Positions 27,352-41,062 of a stretch of 64,000 nt of DNA are shown here, piece by piece. Origin of the DNA: CAYTLW01 sp964438735 (GTDB lineage: Bacteria > Myxococcota_A > UBA9042); the NCBI GenBank assembly GCA_964438735.1, contig CAYTLW010000025.1:1-64000 (forward strand). The letters run 5' to 3'. A program made the translations under genes and the position numbers. The notes under the pieces were generated by a model. That model was not told where the DNA came from and did no database searches. It was given only the letters and a program-made list of their open reading frames with translations. Numbering within the stretch: position 1 is the stretch's first letter; every line of letters starts with the position of its first letter.

Positions 27352-29265
27352 ATGCCAACGTCGGTCCGCCAGGGACAGCTCATCGGCGATCGTTATCGGA
27401 TCACCGCTCGCCTGGGCGGCGGCGGCTACGGCGAGGTGCATCGCGCGGTTCATGTCGGGACCCACGAAGAGGTGGCGGTCAAGATCCTGCGCGCCGAGCT
27501 GCTGGATTCGCCGGCGGCGGTGCAGCGCTTCACCGCTGAAGCCCGGCTCTGCGCCGGGCTGCGTCATCCGAATACGCTGCGGGTCTTCGACTTCGGCCAG
27601 ACGCCTGCGGGCGCGCCCTACCTGGCCATGGAGATGCTGCGCGGCCAGTCGCTGGCGGAGGTACTCCGCGATGGCGGACGCCTGGGGCCGTCTCGGGTGG
27701 TGGCCATCGCCATTCAGGTGCTGAAGTCGCTGGTCGAGGCGCACGCGCGCGGCGTGGTGCATCGCGACCTGAAGCCCGCCAATGTGCTGCTCTGCGAGGT
27801 CATGGGCGAGGTGGATTTCGTCAAGGTGATCGACTTCGGCATCGCCCGACTGGTCGTCGGTGCCAGCGACCTGACGGCGACCGGTCAGGTGGTGGGCACC
27901 ACGCACTTCATGTGTCCCGAGCAGATTCGGGGCGTGGACCTGGATGGCCGCGCCGATCTCTACGCGCTGGGCGTACTGATGTATCGCTGCCTGAGCGGTG
28001 TGCTGCCCTTTGACGGGCCAACGGGGCCGGCGGTCATCGCCGCGCACCTGCAGGACGCGCCCGCGCCCCTGGCCGAACGGGTTCCAGGCCTGGATCCGCG
28101 CCTGGAAGGCGTGGTGATGCGTGCGCTGAGCAAGGCCGCGGATGATCGTTACCCCTCGGCAGACGCCATGCTCGAGGCGTTGCGGGCCTGCGCCGGCTTG
28201 GGCGCGCCAAATGAAGGAGGTACGGCCACAGCAACGGCAGAAGGACGCCAGCGGCCGGCTGACGAAAAGCCGCCCGTGCCCCGAACGCTGGGTGCTTCGC
28301 TGCCACCCGGATTGCGGGCCGGCCTGGGCGCTACGTCGAGCGAAGCGAGCGGGCTGCATGGGCCCATGGCCAAGGCCGCTCGCAGCGGTCGGTTGGTCGC
28401 CCTGTTGGCGGTGTTGAGCATCGCTGCCATCGCGGTGGTGGCGTTCTGGTTTGCCGAGGGCGTGCAGCGGCCGAAACCGACCGCGGACAAGAAGGGAAAG
28501 GCCACCGGTGCCGCCGCTCCTGCAACCGCGCCTGCAGCGACCGCCGCAGCACCGAACGCCCCCACCCCAAGCCCGCCTGCGGCCGCAGTGACACCGACGA
28601 ATACGGCTGGTCCAGCGCCGTCATCCGGCGCAGCAGCGAGGGACCGGCCGGCAGGCGCCCCGCCGCCCACCGGTGTCGACTCGCCAGCGGCTGCGGCCTC
28701 GCCCGCCACGACCCTGGATCCATTGCCCCCTGATGACAGGCTGCCCTTGCAGCCGGCAGCCGAACGCTCCCGTCGGCCGGGTCGCGGGGACTCCGCTGCC
28801 TGTGCCCAGCCGGGTAGCCGAGCCTGGTGCGGACGCTGTACAGAGGCCGCAGATCGAGACTGGTGCACCGACTGCCGGGCCTTGATGCCGAACGACAAGT
28901 GGTGCGCAAGATGCCCGACAGTGAGCGGAACCCGCGCCGCCTGGTGCAGCAATTGTGGTGGCGAGACGGTCGCCAAAGAGGGCAGTGCAGCCTGGTGTGC
29001 CTGCCTGGCCAAGGTGACGACACGCGGCAACCCGACCTGGTGCAGGCGCTGCATGTTGCCCAATGTAGAGCAGGCCTCCGACGACGACTGGTGCGGCTGC
29101 ATGAAGACCCTGGCCCGGACGGCGGACGAGACTTATCGATGTCGATGCGTGGTCGAAAAGCAGCACGATCCGGGCACCAAGGAGTGGTGCGATTGCCATC
29201 CCAGCGAGCGTATCCTCTGCCGCTGGCGCTCCGACTCGCCGCCAATGGGACGCCTGACGCCATGA
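27352..29265 (+). CDS. Membrane Ser/Thr protein kinase with WC-repeat exported tail
   Basis: Protein of 637 residues. An N-terminal Hanks-type kinase domain (about 14-275) keeps the glycine loop LGGGGYGEV, Lys44, HRDLKPANVL (His137-Asp139) and DFG (161-163), so it should be active. A transmembrane helix (about 347-368) is followed by a long Pro/Ala/Thr-rich linker (to about 485). The exported tail (about 490-626) has eight WC motifs, mostly WCxxC (WCGRC, WCTDC, WCARC, WCSNC, WCRRC), spaced about 14-22 residues apart. I know of no named domain like this; it may be a disulfide or metal-binding sensor. The stop overlaps the next start (ATGA at 29262), so the FHA activator is coupled and is a likely phosphorylation partner. 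Confidence 0.92.
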   Translation: MPTSVRQGQLIGDRYRITARLGGGGYGEVHRAVHVGTHEEVAVKILRAELLDSPAAVQRFTAEARLCAGLRHPNTLRVFDFGQTPAGAPYLAMEMLRGQSLAEVLRDGGRLGPSRVVAIAIQVLKSLVEAHARGVVHRDLKPANVLLCEVMGEVDFVKVIDFGIARLVVGASDLTATGQVVGTTHFMCPEQIRGVDLDGRADLYALGVLMYRCLSGVLPFDGPTGPAVIAAHLQDAPAPLAERVPGLDPRLEGVVMRALSKAADDRYPSADAMLEALRACAGLGAPNEGGTATATAEGRQRPADEKPPVPRTLGASLPPGLRAGLGATSSEASGLHGPMAKAARSGRLVALLAVLSIAAIAVVAFWFAEGVQRPKPTADKKGKATGAAAPATAPAATAAAPNAPTPSPPAAAVTPTNTAGPAPSSGAAARDRPAGAPPPTGVDSPAAAASPATTLDPLPPDDRLPLQPAAERSRRPGRGDSAACAQPGSRAWCGRCTEAADRDWCTDCRALMPNDKWCARCPTVSGTRAAWCSNCGGETVAKEGSAAWCACLAKVTTRGNPTWCRRCMLPNVEQASDDDWCGCMKTLARTADETYRCRCVVEKQHDPGTKEWCDCHPSERILCRWRSDSPPMGRLTP

Positions 29266-30647
29266 CCGACGAGACCACCACGCGTACCCGACAGCGGCCG
29301 AACGCGCACGGCGACGACAGCTCGGTGACCTGGCGTCTGCACGTGCTCTCGGCGCCGGATTCGATCGCCGCAGGCACAGCCGTCACGCTGCAACCGGGCG
29401 CCACGGTGGCGGGCCGTCGACCCGAAGGCGAGGCCACCCTGGCCTTTGATGATGGGACCATGTCTCGCAGTCACGTGGCATTTGTCACGGTGCCCGCCGC
29501 AGACAGGCTGGAGGTGCGCGACCTGGACAGCCATAACGGCACCTGGGTGGATAGTCGCCGCGTGGCGCGAGCATCGGTGGCCAGTGGCCAGGTGGTGCGT
29601 TTTGGCGATGTGGTCGCGGTGGTCGAGGCCGATGACGGCACGGCGCCGGATCATGCGGTCGGCACAGCGGCGGTGCCGGGAGCGTCCGTTGCGGCGCGTC
29701 GGATTCGCGCTGCAATCACCGCGGCAGCCGCCGGCGACCGACCCGCGCTCATCCTCGGCGAGACAGGCACCGGCAAGGAGAGCGCCGCTGCGGCCATGCA
29801 CGACCAGAGCGGCCGGGCAGGGCGTCTCGTGCGCTTGAACGTCAGCGCGGTGCCGGCTTCGTTGTTCGAAGCGGAGCTCTTTGGCCACAGCCGCGGGGCC
29901 TTTTCGGGCGCCAGCGAGGCGCGGCTCGGCCGCGTCCGCGAGGCCCAAGAGGGCACGCTGGTATTGGACGAGATCGGCGAATTGCCCATGGACCTGCAGC
30001 CCAAGTTGCTGCGCTTGCTGGAGGAGCGCTCCCTGCGACCCGTCGGCGGCAGCGCCGATGTGCCCGTGGACTGCCGATTCGTGGCCGCCACCAACGTCGA
30101 TCCCGAGGCCGCAGTCGACGAAGGTCGCCTGCGCCGGGACCTGCTGGCGCGCTTGCGGCACCACGAGATCCACCTGCCCCCCCTGCGCCACAGGAGGCCC
30201 GACTGGCTGGCCTGGGCGGACGCGGTGGCGCCGCTGGACAGCGTGTCCTGGGCCGAACGACTCGATGCGGACGCCGTCGAGGCGCTCGTGCTCTGGCCCT
30301 GGCCGGACAACCTGCGCGGCCTGTCGCGGGTCCTTTCGGCCCTGACTTCGGCGGGCCGTGAACCGATTGGTCTGGCCGCGTTGCCGGAGGAAATCCGCCA
30401 GGCGGTGTCGACGCAAGGCGGTTCGGCGGCCGGCGAAGCGCCTGACCCGGACGTGCCCGATGCGGCGATACCACCACCGCGCGGTGCCCTTGCGCCGGAC
30501 GCGACACAAATGCGCGCCCTGCTGAGCGAACATCGCGGCAACGTGGGTGCGGTGGCCCGTGCCCTGGGTCGAGATCGCAAGCAGGTGTATCGATGGTTGC
30601 GCGCAGCGGGTATCAGCGAAGAGGAGTTGGCGGCCTTCCGGCGCTGA
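29262..30647 (+). CDS. FHA-domain sigma54-dependent activator
   Basis: Protein of 461 residues. The N-terminal FHA domain (about 45-115) has GRR, SRSH and HNGTWVD, the phosphothreonine-reading residues. The AAA+ sigma54-activation domain (about 140-360) has Walker A GETGTGKE (166-173), Walker B GTLVLDEIGE and the sigma54-contact loop as GAFSGA (212-217; the usual form is GAFTGA). A C-terminal Fis-type helix-turn-helix (NVGAVARALGRDRKQVYRWL) binds DNA. The FHA domain takes the place of a receiver, so it should respond to Ser/Thr phosphorylation, a layout well known in myxobacteria. Its start overlaps the stop of the membrane Ser/Thr kinase, making that kinase the obvious input. Target promoters are unknown. 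Confidence 0.93.
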   Translation: MTDETTTRTRQRPNAHGDDSSVTWRLHVLSAPDSIAAGTAVTLQPGATVAGRRPEGEATLAFDDGTMSRSHVAFVTVPAADRLEVRDLDSHNGTWVDSRRVARASVASGQVVRFGDVVAVVEADDGTAPDHAVGTAAVPGASVAARRIRAAITAAAAGDRPALILGETGTGKESAAAAMHDQSGRAGRLVRLNVSAVPASLFEAELFGHSRGAFSGASEARLGRVREAQEGTLVLDEIGELPMDLQPKLLRLLEERSLRPVGGSADVPVDCRFVAATNVDPEAAVDEGRLRRDLLARLRHHEIHLPPLRHRRPDWLAWADAVAPLDSVSWAERLDADAVEALVLWPWPDNLRGLSRVLSALTSAGREPIGLAALPEEIRQAVSTQGGSAAGEAPDPDVPDAAIPPPRGALAPDATQMRALLSEHRGNVGAVARALGRDRKQVYRWLRAAGISEEELAAFRR

Positions 30648-30667
30648 CGGCGGACAAGGAGAGGATG

Positions 30668-31579
30668 ATGAAACGACCACATGGCAACCGTCGTTGCCTG
30701 CTGTGGTGCGTGGCGCTCTGCGCCATCGCTGTCTCGGTGGTGGCCTGTAAGAAGTCGTCCCCTGTCGTCACGGGCGCAGTCACCGGCGCGGGCCCGGGCA
30801 CGGTCACAGGCACGGTCCCGGGCGCGGTCACCGGCACGGGCACGGTCGCCGTCCCGGGCGCGGTCACTGTCACGGCCACAGCCCTGCCAGCCGCAGCCAC
30901 CCGCACCCTCACCACCGGCTCCTGGACCCTGACCTGGGACTCCATTCGCGCCACAGCGGTCGGCCCTGGCAAGCGGACCCTGCACCTCTACGACCACGTC
31001 GCCGGCCGGCAGGCGTGCGTCGAGGGCCTGGCTGAGATCCGACGCGAGGAGGCAGGTTTCGCCGATGGCATCGACGCTCGCTACGAGGGCACCGAGCGGA
31101 TCGTCTCGGTGGTCGGCACCTTCGTGACCACCCTGATCGACTACGGCGGCTACTGCGGCGGCGCGCACCCTTTCCAGCGGCGTTCATTCGACACCGTCGA
31201 CCTGGCCAATGACGGCAAGTCCGTCACCCTGGCAGCGATCTTCGGCAGCGGCGCCCAGGCGGCCATCGTCCGCCATAGACGGTTGAAAGCGGCAATGAGC
31301 GATGAGGAGGCCTCGGTGCCTGGCGAGCCCTGGAGTTCGCCTCATTTCGCCTTCAATGCGGTCGACGGCGAGTTCGTGGTCGTCCGGCTCGGGCTGCCCC
31401 ATGCGGTGGAGGTGTCAGCCGGTACGTTCGGTGCATTCGATATCCGGTTGCCGATTCCGGCGAGTTTGCGCAACGCGCTGCTGAGGGCGGACAAGGCGGG
31501 CACTTTGCTGCCCGGTCTGGCGCCTGCTGAGGCGGCGCTGGCGGAGGGGGTGTATCGGGATGGGGTGAAGGCGGATTGA
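30668..31579 (+). CDS. Lipoprotein with GTV-rich linker and DUF3298-like domain
   Basis: About 303 residues. The signal peptide ends AIAVSVVAC (lipobox). A low-complexity stretch made of G, T, V, A and P (about residues 35-75) is encoded by repeated cacggt/gcggtc hexamers at 30775-30890. The rest resembles the DUF3298 beta-grasp domain, with VSVVGTFVTTLIDYGGYCGGAHP as the family-like GGAHP core, then LANDGKSVTLAAIF. Such domains occur in RsiV-like anti-sigma factors and deacetylase-linked proteins, where they bind ligands such as lysozyme or peptidoglycan. AAGGAGAGG precedes two ATGs (30665, 30668). It starts 20 bases after the FHA activator, so it is probably the third gene of that operon. 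Confidence 0.8.
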   Translation: MKRPHGNRRCLLWCVALCAIAVSVVACKKSSPVVTGAVTGAGPGTVTGTVPGAVTGTGTVAVPGAVTVTATALPAAATRTLTTGSWTLTWDSIRATAVGPGKRTLHLYDHVAGRQACVEGLAEIRREEAGFADGIDARYEGTERIVSVVGTFVTTLIDYGGYCGGAHPFQRRSFDTVDLANDGKSVTLAAIFGSGAQAAIVRHRRLKAAMSDEEASVPGEPWSSPHFAFNAVDGEFVVVRLGLPHAVEVSAGTFGAFDIRLPIPASLRNALLRADKAGTLLPGLAPAEAALAEGVYRDGVKAD

Positions 31580-31762
31580 CGCTCGTACAAGGCGACAGCA
31601 GTTGCCTGTGAAGTCTCGCCGGACCGCTGCCAGGGGTCGGTCCCTCCGATTCTAACTCGCGGGTCCCTATGCTATCGTCCAGCGCCGAATCAGGCACCAC
31701 GTCCGGGGCCATGCCGTTACAACCGGTGGCGTCGGGCATCGCGTGGGCAACAAGGGGTGAAG

Positions 31763-32185
31763 ATGATGGGAGCTGACCGGCGCCACGCATCTCGGTTGTC
31801 GGCCCTGGCGGTCGCGGCCGCGCTCCTGTTCTGCTGCCAGACCGGGTTTGCGAACGTCAGCGCGGCCAACAAGATGAAGGCCAGCGTCATCTCCGAGCAG
31901 GCCACAAAGCTCTACCTGGGCGGCCAGCACGAAGCGGCCGAGAAGCTCTTCCTGGAGGCCTACGCCCTGGACCCTGCGCTCGGCTACCTCTACAGCGCTG
32001 CGCGGGCTGCCCACAAGGGCGACCGATTGAAGTCGGCCAAGTCCATTTATGAGCGTGTCATCGCCGCCAACGCCCAGGGGCAGTTCGGCCTGAAAGCGGC
32101 ACATCACCTGGCGGACGTGCGCAAGCGAATGGCTGAAGCCGCGAAGCCGGCACCCCTGCCGACAGCGTCGTGGATGTGCCTCTGA
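31763..32185 (+). CDS. Exported TPR-like N-terminal segment, probably frameshifted
   Basis: About 140 residues. The signal peptide is LSALAVAAALLFCCQTGFA, followed by a TPR-like helical repeat (ATKLYLGGQHEAAEKLFLEA, LGYLYSAARAAHKGDRLKSAKSIYERVI). The frame stops just after AKPAPLPTA, where another frame takes over with SVVDVPLSDAGCTGRADC and runs into the giant Cys-rich/LamG protein. That downstream frame has no signal peptide and no convincing start, so the two were probably one gene with a frameshift between 32137 and 32185. The start at 31763 follows AAGGGG; an upstream in-frame GTG at 31757 is less likely. Confidence 0.65.
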   Translation: MMGADRRHASRLSALAVAAALLFCCQTGFANVSAANKMKASVISEQATKLYLGGQHEAAEKLFLEAYALDPALGYLYSAARAAHKGDRLKSAKSIYERVIAANAQGQFGLKAAHHLADVRKRMAEAAKPAPLPTASWMCL

Positions 32186-35100
32186 GCGACGCCGGCTGCA
32201 CCGGTCGCGCTGACTGCGCGGCTGTGCTCAAACTGGACGCCAACGGCTGCAAGGTGGCCACCTGCAAGGCCGGCACGTGCGTGGCCGAGGCCAAGGCGGA
32301 CGACGCGGCCTGTGATGACGGCGATCTCTGCACGCAGAACGACGCCTGCAAAGCCGGTTCCTGCTCTCCGGGCAAGGTCAAGGATTGCGATGACGGCAAG
32401 GAGTGCACCGTCGACAGTTGCGACAAGACGGGCAAGTGCACCAACGAACCCAAGGCTGGGAATTGCGACGACGGCGACGCGTGCACGGTGGAGGATCAAT
32501 GTCTCGGTCCGGACTGCGCGCCCGGTCAGCCCATGGCTTGCGATGATACCAACCCCTGCACCGACGATTCGTGTGACAAGGCCAAGGGATGTGTACACCT
32601 GCCCAACAAGGCGACCTGCACCGACGGCAACAAGTGCACCCAGGACGGCTGTGCGGGTGGCAAGTGCGTCTCCGATGACGGTTCGGAGGCCTGCAAGTGC
32701 AACAAGGACGCCGATTGCCTGAGCCTGGATGATGGCAATCCCTGCAATGGCACGCTCATCTGCGCCAACACGGGCACCGCCGTCCTGCCGCAAGCTTGCA
32801 CGGTCGACATGAAGACCATCGTGGCCTGCGACGACAAGGACGACAGCACCTGCCAGCAGAACCTATGTGACCCCAAGACTGGCAAGTGCGCACCCAATGC
32901 GGTCAACGGTGGCAAAGCCTGCGACGATGGCGACGCCTGCAGCACTGGCGATGCCTGCGCGGGCACATCCTGCAAGGGCGGTGCGCCCAAGAAGTGCGAC
33001 GATGGCAATCCGTGCACCGCGGACAGCTGCGATGCCAAGACCGGCTGTGCATACAAGGGCGGGCCAAACGACGGGGTCGCCTGCGACGACGGTGATGCGT
33101 GCACGGGATCCGGCAGCAAGGACGCCTGCAAGGGCGGCAAGTGCGCGCCCGGCGGGCCGGTGGCCTGCACCCAGGACGGCAATCCCTGCACCCTGGCGGT
33201 CTGCGACAAGGCCAAGGGCTGTGGTCCCTCGCCGGTGAAGGATGGCAGCGCGTGTGAGGATGGCAGTAAGTGTACCGCCAAGGATTCCTGTGCAGGCGGC
33301 AAGTGTGTCTCGGGCGAGGCCGTCAAGTGCCCGGGGGGCGGTGCGTGCGTCGTCGTGGTGTGCAACGACGTCAAGGGATGCACCCAGACGCCGGCCAAGG
33401 ATGGCGCCCCCTGCAAGAAGGGCGGTGTCGATGGCGCCTGCAATGCGTCTGTTTGTGTGGTCGGGTCCATTGCCGAGGATCTGGACCACGATGGCCTCGC
33501 AGGTGCCGCCGATCCGTGCCCGACGGTCTGGAATCCGGACGCGGACAAGGTCCGCGGGTCGTCCAGTTGCGCCAAGTGGGACGCGTCCGGCGCCCACAAG
33601 GCGTGGAGCAAGTCGCAGGCGGTGGCGCTGGGCGAGCCGGGTCAGAAGGCCGGAATGAGCAAGCTGCGGCGGACCAACGAGCCAGTGGAGTTGCCGTTGG
33701 TCAATGGCATTCTGGACAACTCGGTTGTGGCGTACTGGAAGCTCGACGGTGACCTGACCGACTCGACTGGCAATTCCAAGCCAGACAAGCACTCAGGCGC
33801 TGCCGGCTACGGAGCATCGGGGCTCTCGTCCGGCCAGGCGTTCGTACACCCTGCAACCGGATCATTCTGCTTTGTGAACCCCGAAGCGGACAACCTCGCC
33901 GTGGCGACTGTGAGCCTCTGGTTCCGCTGGCCGGCCGGCAAGATAATCCCTGGCAACCGGGTGCAGCTGTTCGACAAGGACAACAACCCCGCGGCCAAGC
34001 CGGGCGAGTTTGAGATCAGCTTGCACAACAGCGGCAAGCTCATGTTGGATTTGGAGACAAGCGACAACAACAACGGCATGAATGAAGCCAAGCTGAACGA
34101 TGGCGCCTGGCACCACGTGGCGGTGGTGCTGAACGACAGCGGCGTCAGACTGCACGTCGACGGGCGGTCGGCACCGATCGTCAAAGCCAACAAGCCCTTC
34201 ATCGGCGGCGTGAAGACTGCCCTACAAGGCAACGCGCGGTCGATTTGTCTCGGAAGCGCTGCCGGAGCGTCCCCATTGGGCGGCGGTTCGCTGGACGACG
34301 TCATCGTCTTCAATCGCGCTCTGAGTGCCGGAGAGATCGCGACCTATGCCGCGTCCAAGGCGCCGTATGGCAGCAGCTTTGCGCCCGGCGCGCAGGCGGA
34401 TTTTGACGACGTGCGGGTGACGGAGAAGACGGACGCGCAGGTGGGGGAACATGAGACCCACTTCGAGCTGCTGGGCGCCCGGCCCCATTCGGACTCGGAC
34501 CTGGCCGGGGTGGTGGCCTACTGGAAGTTGGACGGCAACGGCAAGGAGGCGGCGGGCAAGTACGACGCCACGCCAAAAGGCACCAAGCAGGCGCGAGGTC
34601 GATTCGGTGATGACGCGGGCGCGCTGCGCCTGGATGGCGCAGCGGTGCTGCAACCCAAGTACAAGCCTTCGTTCGACAGCAGTGGCGCGTTTACCATCGA
34701 AGCCTGGATGCTCCTGGACAAGACCAACTGGAGCTCGCGCGCGATTTTTGGCCAGTCGGCCGGGATTGGCATCTTCGGCGGCTATCTCACCTTCGGCATC
34801 AGCGGCAGCAACAAGCTCTACGGGCTCATCGGTACGGAGGCTGGCGTCAATACGATTGGTTCCAGCGCCCTGGTGCCCCATGAGCGTTGGACGCACGTGG
34901 CTATGGCCTACAACGCCGGCAAGATCTTCTTCTACATCGACGGCCTGCCGGCGGGTGAATCGGACTTCAACTTCAAGGGCAAGATCGCGCCGGGGTACGC
35001 GGCTTTCATCGGTGCCGAAGGCAACAAGTCCCTGCCCAAGAACCACTTCAAGGGGGTGCTGGACGAGCTCCTGATCCACAGCGTCGCGCGATCGGCGGAC

Positions 35101-35313
35101 TACATGGCCAGGCGCGCCCGCGGGCTGCCGCGCGTGCGCCTGCTGGCCCATACACGGGCCAAGGTAGACAAAGGCGGTGGCTTCAAGTTGCACGACTACA
35201 CCCTGCGCTGGGGCAACAAGGCCGCCAAGGTCGTCGCGACCAAGGTGGTCGGGCTGGACAAGAAGAAGGTCTGCGATGGGTTGTTGTCACCGTGTCTGGG
35301 CTACAGTGGCTGA
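32170..35313 (+). CDS. Giant Cys-rich/LamG surface protein, part 1
   Basis: About 1047 residues with no signal peptide of its own. The first third has Cys-rich repeats (CDDGDLCTQNDACKAGSC type, about 12 half units). A calcium-binding thrombospondin-3-like motif follows (DLDHDGLAGAADPCPTVWNPD), then two LamG/concanavalin-like folds (VVAYWKLDGDLTDSTGN; WHHVAVVLNDSGVRLHVDG; RWTHVAMAYNAGKIFFYIDG) and a linker (YTLRWGNKAAKVVATKVVGL). It ends at an in-frame TGA (35311-35313), exactly where the second copy of the module (near 39175) has TGG for Trp. The same frame stays open after it to 39924. So this is probably the front half of one gene cut by a nonsense change, a sequencing error or stop readthrough. 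Confidence 0.75.
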   Translation: MDVPLSDAGCTGRADCAAVLKLDANGCKVATCKAGTCVAEAKADDAACDDGDLCTQNDACKAGSCSPGKVKDCDDGKECTVDSCDKTGKCTNEPKAGNCDDGDACTVEDQCLGPDCAPGQPMACDDTNPCTDDSCDKAKGCVHLPNKATCTDGNKCTQDGCAGGKCVSDDGSEACKCNKDADCLSLDDGNPCNGTLICANTGTAVLPQACTVDMKTIVACDDKDDSTCQQNLCDPKTGKCAPNAVNGGKACDDGDACSTGDACAGTSCKGGAPKKCDDGNPCTADSCDAKTGCAYKGGPNDGVACDDGDACTGSGSKDACKGGKCAPGGPVACTQDGNPCTLAVCDKAKGCGPSPVKDGSACEDGSKCTAKDSCAGGKCVSGEAVKCPGGGACVVVVCNDVKGCTQTPAKDGAPCKKGGVDGACNASVCVVGSIAEDLDHDGLAGAADPCPTVWNPDADKVRGSSSCAKWDASGAHKAWSKSQAVALGEPGQKAGMSKLRRTNEPVELPLVNGILDNSVVAYWKLDGDLTDSTGNSKPDKHSGAAGYGASGLSSGQAFVHPATGSFCFVNPEADNLAVATVSLWFRWPAGKIIPGNRVQLFDKDNNPAAKPGEFEISLHNSGKLMLDLETSDNNNGMNEAKLNDGAWHHVAVVLNDSGVRLHVDGRSAPIVKANKPFIGGVKTALQGNARSICLGSAAGASPLGGGSLDDVIVFNRALSAGEIATYAASKAPYGSSFAPGAQADFDDVRVTEKTDAQVGEHETHFELLGARPHSDSDLAGVVAYWKLDGNGKEAAGKYDATPKGTKQARGRFGDDAGALRLDGAAVLQPKYKPSFDSSGAFTIEAWMLLDKTNWSSRAIFGQSAGIGIFGGYLTFGISGSNKLYGLIGTEAGVNTIGSSALVPHERWTHVAMAYNAGKIFFYIDGLPAGESDFNFKGKIAPGYAAFIGAEGNKSLPKNHFKGVLDELLIHSVARSADYMARRARGLPRVRLLAHTRAKVDKGGGFKLHDYTLRWGNKAAKVVATKVVGLDKKKVCDGLLSPCLGYSG

Positions 35314-35346
35314 TGGCGCTTCGACGAGGGGCGCGGCACGACGGCG

Positions 35347-39924
<4,578 letters not shown>

Positions 39925-40036
39925 TTGGTTGACGGGTCACTGAATGCGCAGAATGAGCACGGAGACGGTCGCGGCCACGGGACTGAGAGCCCGCATCCGA
40001 TCGACAAAGAAAAACCAAGTATAAACCAGGCTTTAT

Positions 40037-40062
40037 GCAAAACCACGCATGCGTGTTTTTGC
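40037..40062. terminator. Possible bidirectional terminator
   Basis: A 26-base near-palindrome with one mismatch, gcaaaaccacgcat joined to gcgtgtttttgc. It has a GC core, an A run on the left and a T run on the right. It sits between two convergent genes (ending 39924 and 40214), the expected place for an intrinsic terminator that works both ways. It could equally be an operator. Confidence 0.5.
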
Positions 40063-40213
40063 ACCGCTCAGATGGTGAGGCGTCACCTGTGGCTCCCAGA
40101 ATCTCGTCCGGGCATTCAGTCTCGTGATCCCGACGGTCAGGCCAGGTGAACCTGGATCCATGTCGGGGAGCCCGAGCGACCCCTGTCAGCGACACGCACA
40201 ACGCCGGGAGCGC

Positions 40214-41029
40214 CTATGGGTCGAAGTACGCCTCCACAGCCTCTTCGATCTCATCGAACTCCACGCTCCGGACCAGCTGCTTGCCGGACGCATTCCACAG
40301 GAAAGACGTGGGCAGCTTTCCTCCGACCCCGTGAGTGTTGGCGATGAAACCGTCGTTGTCGCTGATGGTCGCGTCGGGATTCCAAGCGAGTTTCTTCTTC
40401 CCTCTACCAGGATCCAATGTTCTGACGGCCAACAACCTCAACCCCCGACCGCGGTACTTCTCGTGCATCTCTTTCCAGTCCGGCACCGCTTTCATACTCG
40501 GGCGGGACCACGTGGAGTAGAACGTGACGGCGACGAGCTTGACGTCGGGACGTTTGAACCAGGCCTTCAGGTCGAGGCCTCGCGCCTTGGCGACCGGGCG
40601 GACCTCCACCGCGCCCAACTTCACCTGCAGCCGCACGGTCTGGCGCTCTCTCGGCTTCAACTTGATCTTGGCCGAGACCCGACTGCCGTGTCGCACTTCG
40701 GCCTCGCGCGCGCAGGCCGAAATGCGGATGGCGGCGAACGCGAAGCCGGCTCTCTTGCCGTCCACCCAGACCTCGGCTTTGGGCAGGTCGTTGCCCTTGG
40801 CGTCCGTCGCTCGCACGATCAACCCCGCTGGCAGCACGGCTGGCTCCAGCACCTCCCGGCGTCGCTCGCCCCGCTTGAGAACCACAGTTTTGGAGTGGGC
40901 AGCATGGCACTTGTCCTTGGCCACCACCTTGTGGGGCCCGGGCGAGAGCTGGAGCTCCTGTCCAGCGGTCACCACACGATTGTCCACCCTGATCTTCACG
41001 TCGGGCGGATTGCTGCTCACGATGAGCAC
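40214..41029 (-). CDS. PEGA/thioredoxin-fold protein, C-terminal part (interrupted gene)
   Basis: About 271 residues beginning at a GTG. It starts with a PEGA domain (VSSNPPDVKIRVDNRVV, ending GPHKVVAKDKC). A linker beta-sandwich follows, then a C-terminal thioredoxin-like fold (DLKAWFKRPDVKLVAVTFYSTWSRPSMKAVPDW, and VGGKLPTSFLWNASG). The redox CxxC is replaced by WSRPS, so this copy cannot be a thiol oxidoreductase. The same frame is open upstream to a TAG at 41063-41065, beyond which the N-terminal part continues without a shift. The protein was therefore one chain of thioredoxin, PEGA, PEGA, thioredoxin. Confidence 0.7.
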   Translation of the reverse strand: MLIVSSNPPDVKIRVDNRVVTAGQELQLSPGPHKVVAKDKCHAAHSKTVVLKRGERRREVLEPAVLPAGLIVRATDAKGNDLPKAEVWVDGKRAGFAFAAIRISACAREAEVRHGSRVSAKIKLKPRERQTVRLQVKLGAVEVRPVAKARGLDLKAWFKRPDVKLVAVTFYSTWSRPSMKAVPDWKEMHEKYRGRGLRLLAVRTLDPGRGKKKLAWNPDATISDNDGFIANTHGVGGKLPTSFLWNASGKQLVRSVEFDEIEEAVEAYFDP

Positions 41030-41062
41030 CGCGAAGTCTGGCTGCAGCGTCCAGCTGAGCTT

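Noticed and set aside
35311..35313. TGA read as tryptophan or selenocysteine
   Set aside because: TGA ends many other genes in the window, so a changed genetic code is unlikely. No SECIS-like context was identified. A nonsense mutation or read error is simpler, though readthrough cannot be excluded.
40037..40062. Possible recombination site
   Set aside because: No integrase or mobile gene is nearby, and the position between convergent genes fits a terminator better.
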